A DNA stretch of 6,221 nt from Propionibacteriaceae bacterium. GTDB lineage: Bacteria; Actinomycetota; Actinomycetes; Propionibacteriales; Propionibacteriaceae. The translations under genes were made by a program, and so were the position numbers. Positions within the stretch are counted from its first letter, which is position 1. The number at the start of each line of letters is the position of its first letter. Under the pieces are notes generated by a model. It was not told the origin of the DNA, ran no database searches, and worked only from the letters and a program-made list of their open reading frames with translations. The stretch covers positions 1 through 6,221 of the forward strand of contig JAJTCL010000167.1 in assembly GCA_021323255.1 (NCBI GenBank), in the 5' to 3' direction. Below are positions 1 through 5,620 of the stretch, in pieces.

Positions 1-1670
1 CAGGCGATCATTTGACCATCGCCGTCGTAGCGGAGCCACGAGAAGATATTTCCGCCACGGTCGTCGGCGTCGATCCAGGAGAAGCCTGATGGGTCCGTGT
101 CCCGCTTCCACAGTGCGGGGTGCTCCTTGTAGATTGCGTTGAGATCCTTGATCAGCCGCTGCACGCCCCGGTGTCCCCATTCCGCGCTCTGCCACCAGTC
201 GATGCTGCGACTTTCGGAGAACTCCCGACGCTGACCGAACTCGGTCCCCATGAACAACAGCTTCTTGCCTGGATGGGCCCACATGAAGGCATAGAAGGCG
301 CGCAGTGTGCCAAACTTCCTCCACTCATCCTGGGGTGCCCTCTCGAACATCGAGCCTTTGCCGTGCACCACCTCGTCGTGACTGATCGGCAGGATGAAGT
401 TCTCTGAGTAGGCGTACGCCATGGAGAAGGTCATCTCATGGTGGTGGAACTGCCGGTAGACCGGCTCGCGGCCCATGTAGCGCAGCGAGTCGTTCATCCA
501 ACCCATGTTCCACTTGAACCCGAAGCCGAGGCCTCCGTCATCGGTGCTCTGCGTGACGCCCGGCCATGACGTGGACTCCTCGGCGACCATGACGCTGCCA
601 GGCTCGCGGCCGTAAGCATGGGAATTGGTCCGCTGCAGCAGCTCGACCGCTTCCAGATTCTCGTTGCCGCCGTACTTGTTCGGCACCCACTGACCCGCTT
701 CGCGCGAGTAGTCCAGATAGAGCATCGAGGCGACGCCGTCGACGCGTAGTCCGTCGATGTGGTATTCCTCCAGCCAGTAGTAGGCATTCGAGATCAGAAA
801 GCTCTTTACCTCATTGCGGCCGAAGTTGAAGATGTAGGAACCCCAATCGGGGTGCCAGCCCAGCTTCGGATCCTCATGCTCGTACAGCGCGGTTCCGTCG
901 AAGCGCTGCAACGCCCACGGGTCGGTGGCAAAGTGTCCAGGCACCCAGTCCACGATGACTCCGATCCCGGCCTGGTGCAGCTTGTCGACCAGGTGCCGGA
1001 ATTCATCTGGCGAGCCGAACTTCGACATGGGTGCGAAGTAGCCGGTGACGTGGTAGCCCCAGGAACCTTCGAACGGATGCTGTGCGACAGGCATGAATTC
1101 CACATGCGTGTAGCCCTGCCAGCCGCAGTACTCGACCAGTTCGTTGGCCAGCTCGAGGTAGGTGAGCCCCTTGCGCCAGGATCCAATGTGTACCTCGTAG
1201 ACGCTCATGGGCTCTGCATGTATGGCCTTCTGCCCGCGGTACCACATCCAGTCGTCGTCGCCCCAGACGTACTGGCTCTCATACACAATCGAGGCGGTAT
1301 GCGGGGCAGCCTCAGCGAACCGCGCCATGGGATCAGCCTTGAGCCGCCAGACGCCGTCCGCACCCAACACCTCGAACTTGTAGAGGCTGCCTGTACTGGC
1401 CCCCTCGACAAACAACGCCCAGACTCCGGCGCCGGGCACCAGGTGCATGTAGTGCCCCTCGCCGTTCCAGTAGTTGAAGTCACCGACAAGCCGCACGGCC
1501 TGTGCGTTCGGGGCCCACACCGAGAATCGGGTGCCGAAGATCGGCCCACGTTCGGAGTCTTCGACGGTCATCTCCTGCGCGCCCAGCCGACGCCAGCACT
1601 CGGTGTCATGACCTTGGTGGAAGCCCGTGAGGTCCCAGCCAGTCAGACCGCCGCTCGGATCGTATGACAT
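1..1670 (-). CDS. glgB: 1,4-alpha-glucan branching enzyme GlgB (3' end beyond window)
   Basis: GlgB cuts alpha-1,4-glucan chains and rejoins them as alpha-1,6 branches in cytosolic glycogen synthesis. My translation gives 556 residues with no internal stop, from ATG at 1670-1668 to the left edge. A short N-terminal arm (about 1-45) leads into a CBM48 domain (about 46-135, with FSVWAPNA and VGDFNYWNG), then the GH13 barrel. Conserved GH13 regions are DWVPGHF (241-247), GLRVDGVASM (307-316), MVAEES (361-366) and PISHDEVVHG (428-437). Their spacing matches E. coli GlgB, giving D311 as nucleophile, E364 as acid/base and D432 as transition-state stabiliser. The extra N1 module of longer actinobacterial GlgBs, such as the mycobacterial one, is absent. 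Roughly 80 residues, mainly the C-terminal beta domain, should lie outside the window. The start is supported by AGGAG eight bases upstream. It is the third gene of the glgE-mak-glgB operon. Oddity: Gly312 follows the nucleophile where bacterial GlgBs usually have Ala. Confidence 0.97.
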   Translation of the reverse strand, partial: MSYDPSGGLTGWDLTGFHQGHDTECWRRLGAQEMTVEDSERGPIFGTRFSVWAPNAQAVRLVGDFNYWNGEGHYMHLVPGAGVWALFVEGASTGSLYKFEVLGADGVWRLKADPMARFAEAAPHTASIVYESQYVWGDDDWMWYRGQKAIHAEPMSVYEVHIGSWRKGLTYLELANELVEYCGWQGYTHVEFMPVAQHPFEGSWGYHVTGYFAPMSKFGSPDEFRHLVDKLHQAGIGVIVDWVPGHFATDPWALQRFDGTALYEHEDPKLGWHPDWGSYIFNFGRNEVKSFLISNAYYWLEEYHIDGLRVDGVASMLYLDYSREAGQWVPNKYGGNENLEAVELLQRTNSHAYGREPGSVMVAEESTSWPGVTQSTDDGGLGFGFKWNMGWMNDSLRYMGREPVYRQFHHHEMTFSMAYAYSENFILPISHDEVVHGKGSMFERAPQDEWRKFGTLRAFYAFMWAHPGKKLLFMGTEFGQRREFSESRSIDWWQSAEWGHRGVQRLIKDLNAIYKEHPALWKRDTDPSGFSWIDADDRGGNIFSWLRYDGDGQMIA

Positions 1671-1675
1671 GAGTG

Positions 1676-3274
1676 CTACTCCTGTTCTCTGGTGGGGCGT
1701 GCAGGCTCGCCATGGTTTTCGGGTGGCCTCGCAGGCTCGCCGGCGGGCATCTGGTTGCTGCCGACAAGGGCCGGAGGCGGGTCCGAATCTTCGAAATCAT
1801 TGTCGGCGGCTAGTGAGGCCACTGCATGGAGCGGGATGCCGACCCAGTCTGGCCGGTTCCGCGTCTCGTAGACGACCTCGTAGATTGCCTTGTCGGCCTC
1901 ATACGCGCGCAGCATTCTCGCCTCAGCCGCACTCAACTCCGCCCCGGCGTAGCCGCGGAGAAACGCCGTCCGGCACTGTGCTGCCCAGGCTTGAGTGCGC
2001 GGTCCAGGCACACTCGCCGCTGCGTAGTCGAAGGACCGTAACATGCCGGCGATATCGCGCCAGACGGCGTCGGGGGCACGCCGTTCGGCCATGGTCTTGG
2101 CCGGCTCGCCCTCGAAGTCGATGATCTTCCAGCCGACTGGGGTGTGCAGGGTCTGCCCAAGATGGAAGTCCCCGTGCAAGCGCTGGGTATCCAGGGTCTC
2201 GGCACCCAGGTGATCGAAGCAACGCAGCAGCCCGGGAATGTGCGGCGCCAGCGCCGGGGCGATCTCAGCCGCCGCGTGCAGGCGCTCCATCATGATCATT
2301 GCCGTCCGGGTACCCAGCACGCTCGCAGTGGGAAAGGCTGCGCGAAGGGCGTGGTGTGTCTCCGCGAGCGCTTGGCCGAGTGCCTCAGCCTCTGCCGCGA
2401 AGCCCGAGCCGGTGCTGACGTCACTGGCGGCGTTTTCGGCCCGCAGCGAATCGAGAGCCAAGTCCCAACCGTCCACTGCACCAGTCAGCATCTCGAGCAC
2501 CATGGCGAGATCGGCGTCCAGCTGCCGTCCGTCTGACACCCAACTGCCCTCGATCCAGCCGAACAGGCCAGCGACGTCGGAGATGCCGGCGGCGTTGAGC
2601 GCGGCGTGCACCTCGATATCGAGGTTGGGACCGAGTTCCAGCCGCCGGAAGACTTTCAGCATCGCCTTGTCTCCTAGCATGACCGAAGTGTTGCTCTGCT
2701 GCCCGGTGAACAGCCGTGGCTCAAGATCAGAGCTGAGGCCGGACACCGCGGTGGTATTGAATCTGGTCTCGCTGTCCGGGCTCCGCAGACGGCGTCCGCC
2801 CAACAACGCTTGCAGAATCACCCGACATGCCTCAGGGTCCTGGGTGGCGTCGTAGGCGATGACCGGACCGAGATCAGGATCGGTGACGCGGCTGATCTCG
2901 GCGTGGTGCAGATCGGTGTGCGGTGCGGGACGGTACGCGACCGCGAGCTGGTAATACTCGATGGGCGAAGCAGGAAGCGCGTGGGCCATCTCAGGTGCCC
3001 CGACCGCTGCCAGAGACTCGAGCTCGTTCGGCAACTGATCGGCGGTGGCTGCGGACGGCTCAGGATCTTCCTCTGCTGGATAGCTCACCTCGGCGATCTC
3101 GAACCGAACCGCTGGAGGGGCGGCCGGCCTAAAGAACTCGCGAGTCTCGGTCAGCCAAGGCAGCGGCGTCAGCGATCGGAGCTGGGCTCGCCGGCCCTTC
3201 CCGGAGAACCATCGTGCATTGGAGATGTACCTCAGGACCTGGTCGGCTACCTGAGGATCGCCAGTTCCGATCAC
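1676..3274 (-). CDS. mak: Maltokinase (Mak/Pep2), ATP-dependent, forms maltose 1-phosphate
   Basis: Phosphorylates maltose with ATP to alpha-maltose 1-phosphate, the GlgE substrate, in the cytosol. The 532-residue product has the N-terminal cap typical of the family (about 1-140, starting near the ARWFSGKGR motif at 20-28). A eukaryotic-kinase/APH-like fold follows: GQQSNTS nucleotide-loop motif (191-197), presumed ATP-binding Lys207 in LKVFRR, catalytic HGDFHLGQ (367-374, D369) and the metal-binding DFEGEP motif (386-391). The WRDIAGMLRSFDYA stretch (405-418) is also family-typical. It is longer than the M. tuberculosis enzyme (about 455 residues). Part of the excess is a charged, Pro-rich C-terminal tail (about 490-532) ending in a tandem 10-residue repeat. 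The start is GTG at 3274-3272, with no nearby in-frame alternative and a weak AGGA four bases upstream. It begins 6 bases after the glgE stop and ends 5 bases before glgB. Homologues are often annotated as 'trehalose synthase-like' because of TreS-Mak fusions; no TreS domain is present here. Confidence 0.95.
   Translation of the reverse strand: MIGTGDPQVADQVLRYISNARWFSGKGRRAQLRSLTPLPWLTETREFFRPAAPPAVRFEIAEVSYPAEEDPEPSAATADQLPNELESLAAVGAPEMAHALPASPIEYYQLAVAYRPAPHTDLHHAEISRVTDPDLGPVIAYDATQDPEACRVILQALLGGRRLRSPDSETRFNTTAVSGLSSDLEPRLFTGQQSNTSVMLGDKAMLKVFRRLELGPNLDIEVHAALNAAGISDVAGLFGWIEGSWVSDGRQLDADLAMVLEMLTGAVDGWDLALDSLRAENAASDVSTGSGFAAEAEALGQALAETHHALRAAFPTASVLGTRTAMIMMERLHAAAEIAPALAPHIPGLLRCFDHLGAETLDTQRLHGDFHLGQTLHTPVGWKIIDFEGEPAKTMAERRAPDAVWRDIAGMLRSFDYAAASVPGPRTQAWAAQCRTAFLRGYAGAELSAAEARMLRAYEADKAIYEVVYETRNRPDWVGIPLHAVASLAADNDFEDSDPPPALVGSNQMPAGEPARPPENHGEPARPTREQE
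1679..1683 (-). promoter_or_regulatory. Ribosome binding site of glgB inside the end of mak
   Basis: On the minus strand AGGAG ends eight bases before the glgB ATG. It lies in the last two sense codons of mak (CAG GAG, just before TAG), so ribosomes finishing mak stop on top of the glgB start signal. This fixes the glgB start at 1670 and indicates translational coupling. Confidence 0.8.
1682..1741 (-). repeat. Tandem 30-base (10-residue) repeat at the mak 3' end
   Basis: Two adjacent in-frame units encode GEPARPPENH (residues 512-521) and GEPARPTREQ (522-531). The first 11 bases of each unit are identical on the coding strand (forward-strand copies at 1701-1711 and 1731-1741), while the rest of each unit has diverged. 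This looks like an old in-frame duplication in a flexible tail. The second unit also holds part of the glgB ribosome binding site. Confidence 0.7.
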
Positions 3275-3278
3275 GGTG

Positions 3279-3282
3279 TCCT
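3279..3282 (-). promoter_or_regulatory. Weak ribosome binding site of mak overlapping the glgE stop
   Basis: On the minus strand the glgE stop TAG is directly followed by GA, creating AGGA four bases before the mak GTG. The match is short and the spacing tight, so mak translation may rely on ribosomes terminating at glgE. This is the only plausible binding site for the GTG start. Confidence 0.5.
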
Positions 3283-5500
3283 AACCCTGTGTGGTAGCCG
3301 GCCCCTGGGCCGTGCTCCGTGAGCCGTACCGGATAAGTGTCAGAACGTGCGCCGGATCATCGTGGGTCAGCCTGACGAAGGCATGTTGTCCCCAGCGCCA
3401 GGTCTGCCCAGTGATCTCGTCGTGCACAAGGTAGACATCGCGCGCCGTGAGACCCAGAGCATCCATGTCCAAATAGATCTCGGTCTCCACGATGTCGTGC
3501 GGATCGAGACTGACAATGACGATCACCACATCGTCGCCACTCTTCTTGGAGTAGACCAGCGCACTGGAATGTGGTGCGTGATGGAAGTGCAGGTCCCGGA
3601 GTTGCTGCAGTGCGGGGTGCTCCTTGCGAATTTCATTGAGCCTGCCGAGCAGCATGTTGAGGTTCTCGCCGCTCTCCTCGGCGGCCTTCCAGTCACGGGT
3701 CCGGTACTGGAACTTCTCTGAGTCCAGGTACTCCTCGCGGCCCTGCCCCAGCGCGGCGTTCTCGAACAGCTCGAAACCTGAGTACACACCCCACAGCGGT
3801 GACAGGGTTGCCGCGAGCACAGCGCGAATGGTGAACGCCGGCTTTCCGCCCCACTGCAGGAAGAGCGGCAAGATATCGGGAGTATTGACCCAGAAACTGG
3901 GCCGGAAGAAGCTGTCCGTCTCGGTTGTCAGCTCCTTCAGGTACTCCTCGATCTCCCACTTCTCATTGCGCCAGGTGAAGTAGGTGTAGGACTGCTGATA
4001 GCCCACCTTGCCGAGGCCATGCATCATGGCCGGCTTGGTGAACGCCTCAGCGAGGAACAACACATCCGGATCGGTCTTGCGAACTTCAGCGAGCAGCCAT
4101 GCCCAGAAGTTGACGGGTTTGGTATGCGGATTGTCGACGCGGAAGATCCTCACGCCGTGGCTCATCCAAAGCTTGAGGATGCGCAAGCTCTCCAGATAGA
4201 TCCCGTCGCGGTCGTTGTCGAAGTTGATGGGGTAGATGTCTTGGTATTTCTTCGGCGGGTTCTCCGCGTATGCGATGCTCCCGTCGGCGCGCTTGGAGAA
4301 CCATTCCGGATGATCGGTCACCCACGGGTGATCGGGCGAGGCCTGGAGGGCGAAATCCATCGCGATCTCAAGCCCGAGCGACTTGGCCTTGGCTACGAAC
4401 CGATCGAAGGCGTCAAAGTCGCCAAGATCGGGATGGATAGTGTCATGTCCGCCCTCGGCGGCGCCGATCGCCCATGGCGACCCTGGATCTGCCGGGCCCG
4501 GGGTCAGCGTGTTGTTCGGTCCCTTGCGGAAGGACCTGCCGATCGGATGGATTGGCGGGATGTAGACCACATCGAAGCCCATTGCGGCCGCAGCCTCCAG
4601 CCGCTCGTGTGAGGTATCGAGTGTGCCGGAGATCCACCTCTGGTTCTCCTCGTCCCACTGCGCACCCTGTGAGCGTGGAAAGAACTCGTACCACGAGCTG
4701 AACAGCGCTGCCCGGCGATCGACGAAGATCGGGTAGTCAGGGGTGGGCGAAACCAGCTCTCGAGGACCATAACGACCCATCGCCGCGCGTACCTCGTCGG
4801 CAAGCACAACCTCCAGCCGGTCCTCCACCTGCTGTCCCGGATTCAGACTCTTGGCCGCGCCGCGCAGTAGGGCAGCGTTCCGCGTGTCACCGGCCGCCTC
4901 GGCGTCGGCAGCGGACCTTTCGAACAGCGCCCGGCCGTCGGCGCACACCAGCTCGACGTCAATGCCGGCCGGGATCTTGATTTCGGCGTTGTGCACCCAA
5001 GTCTCCCAAGGATCGCTCCAGCCCTCGATTCGGTACGTCCACAGCCCTTCAGTGTCGAGCACCACCGAAGCTGTCCACCAGTCGAAGCCCAAGGGCGTGG
5101 TGGGGTGCATCGGTTCGAGGCGCTCTGTGCCGTTCGGGTCCGTGAGCACAACCGAGGCGTTGACGGCATCATGGCCCTCTCGGAACACCGTCGCGCGGAT
5201 CGGAATGGATTCTCCTACGACAGCCTTCGCCGGGTATGCGCCACCCTCGATAACCGGTGACACCTTGTGCACCGGAATGCGATCGATGGGCGTGCCCAGC
5301 GCGGGCTTGCTGATGGCGACCTTGGGTGGGGCGGCCTCTGTTGTCGCCGGCCTTTTCGTAGAGGCTTGGGTGGACGAAGATGCTGCGGAGTCTGGCTGAG
5401 CCGCGTCGTCGCGCTCAGGTACAGGGAAGCCTGAGTTGGTTGCCGTCACGAGTGCCAACCTATCGGCCCTACTGCGTACGCGGCAGGGGGTCGATGCCAT
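3281..5500 (-). CDS. glgE: Alpha-1,4-glucan:maltose-1-phosphate maltosyltransferase GlgE
   Basis: GH13_3 enzyme that transfers maltose from maltose 1-phosphate to the non-reducing end of alpha-1,4-glucan, releasing phosphate. Of 739 residues, about 1-73 are low-complexity (Ala/Ser/Thr/Pro-rich). The core starts near RIPVHKVSPV (74-83), with the PAKAVVGES and FREGHDAV motifs of the N-terminal beta domain. The catalytic barrel has MDFALQASPDHPW (381-393), NPPKKYQDIYP (414-424), GVRIFRVDNPHTKP (449-462), LFLAEAFTKPAMM (481-493) and VNTPDIL (538-544). Every key residue keeps a constant offset of 62 from Streptomyces coelicolor GlgE1. This gives D456 as nucleophile, E485 as acid/base, D542 as the third acid, and K326, N414, K417 and Y419 as phosphate ligands. 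The start is uncertain. ATG at 5500 lacks a clear ribosome binding site. GTG at 5449 (722 residues) is preceded by AGG at nine bases and by a possible -10 hexamer. First gene of the operon, divergent from glgP. Identity is secure; only the N-terminus is in doubt. Confidence 0.97.
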   Translation of the reverse strand: MASTPCRVRSRADRLALVTATNSGFPVPERDDAAQPDSAASSSTQASTKRPATTEAAPPKVAISKPALGTPIDRIPVHKVSPVIEGGAYPAKAVVGESIPIRATVFREGHDAVNASVVLTDPNGTERLEPMHPTTPLGFDWWTASVVLDTEGLWTYRIEGWSDPWETWVHNAEIKIPAGIDVELVCADGRALFERSAADAEAAGDTRNAALLRGAAKSLNPGQQVEDRLEVVLADEVRAAMGRYGPRELVSPTPDYPIFVDRRAALFSSWYEFFPRSQGAQWDEENQRWISGTLDTSHERLEAAAAMGFDVVYIPPIHPIGRSFRKGPNNTLTPGPADPGSPWAIGAAEGGHDTIHPDLGDFDAFDRFVAKAKSLGLEIAMDFALQASPDHPWVTDHPEWFSKRADGSIAYAENPPKKYQDIYPINFDNDRDGIYLESLRILKLWMSHGVRIFRVDNPHTKPVNFWAWLLAEVRKTDPDVLFLAEAFTKPAMMHGLGKVGYQQSYTYFTWRNEKWEIEEYLKELTTETDSFFRPSFWVNTPDILPLFLQWGGKPAFTIRAVLAATLSPLWGVYSGFELFENAALGQGREEYLDSEKFQYRTRDWKAAEESGENLNMLLGRLNEIRKEHPALQQLRDLHFHHAPHSSALVYSKKSGDDVVIVIVSLDPHDIVETEIYLDMDALGLTARDVYLVHDEITGQTWRWGQHAFVRLTHDDPAHVLTLIRYGSRSTAQGPATTQG
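5457..5462 (-). promoter_or_regulatory. Candidate -10 element for a leaderless start at the internal glgE GTG
   Basis: The minus strand reads TAGGTT, fitting the actinobacterial -10 pattern TANNNT. Seven bases then separate it from GTG at 5449, an in-frame start for GlgE. Transcription beginning at or next to this GTG would make the mRNA leaderless. No convincing -35 hexamer is visible 17-18 bases upstream, and TANNNT is common by chance. Confidence 0.25.
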
Positions 5501-5537
5501 CGACTCGGGCTCATTCAGTGGACCCCGAAGGTTGGAC

Positions 5538-5545
5538 CAACGTTG
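5538..5545. promoter_or_regulatory. Candidate operator: perfect 8-base palindrome CAACGTTG
   Basis: CAACGTTG is perfectly self-complementary with a central AACGTT, the type of CG-centred core seen in LacI-family operators, many of which control sugar genes. It overlaps the spacer of the best plus-strand promoter candidate. The symmetry does not extend beyond eight bases, so this is a suggestion only. Confidence 0.25.
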
Positions 5546-5608
5546 CCAGAGTGATGTAGTTCATCGACTGATGGCTGCACAAAGCCCATATCGTCGAAGG
5601 ATCGCCGG

Positions 5609-5614
5609 TAAGTT
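5609..5614 (+). promoter_or_regulatory. Candidate -10 element for leaderless glgP transcription
   Basis: TAAGTT fits the actinobacterial -10 pattern TANNNT. Its last T is exactly seven bases before the G of the glgP GTG, the spacing expected if that G is the first transcribed base. glgP has no Shine-Dalgarno sequence near its start; the nearest purine run, GAAGGA at 5596-5601, is too far upstream. No clear -35 hexamer is seen. Confidence 0.4.
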
Positions 5615-5620
5615 ATCCGG

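Larger units (their letters stand above)
5501..5620. promoter_or_regulatory. Divergent glgE/glgP intergenic control region
   Basis: These 120 bases separate two oppositely transcribed genes and so should carry promoters for both. The frame of glgP has a TAA stop at 5609-5611, so glgP cannot begin earlier. Candidate plus-strand hexamers are TTGGAC (5532-5537) and TGTAGT (5555-5560), 17 bases apart, a moderate match to a housekeeping sigma-factor promoter. A CAACGTTG palindrome (5538-5545) lies between them. Short GATG/CATC inverted repeats (5553-5573) are too small to interpret. I see no RNA gene, riboswitch or terminator here. Confidence 0.6.

Noticed and set aside
945..951. DWVPGHF motif of GlgB considered as an unusual Ala-to-Gly change relative to mycobacterial DWVPAHF
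   Set aside because: E. coli GlgB also has DWVPGHF, so Gly here is canonical.
759..1667. Long plus-strand open frame (302 codons) opposite glgB
   Set aside because: It lies fully antisense to highly conserved GlgB codons. Its translation shows no recognisable domain, and long antisense frames are expected in GC-rich genes.
1700..1745. Repeated gcaggctcgcc sequence considered as a terminator or CRISPR-like repeat
   Set aside because: The copies are direct, not inverted, lie in frame within mak, and there are only two with no spacer pattern.
2238..2855. Plus-strand open frame (205 codons) opposite mak, with neighbouring ones at 1627-2124 and 2810-3322
   Set aside because: These are antisense to the maltokinase, Ser/Arg/Ala-rich and without domain features; they are codon-bias shadows.
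4019..4612. Plus-strand open frame (197 codons) opposite the GlgE catalytic domain
   Set aside because: It is antisense to the most conserved GlgE motifs, with no independent ribosome binding site or domain evidence.
5498..5569. Direct repeat catcgact at 5498-5505 and 5562-5569
   Set aside because: Eight bases seen twice in a GC-rich region is near chance, and one copy is in the possible glgE start codon area.
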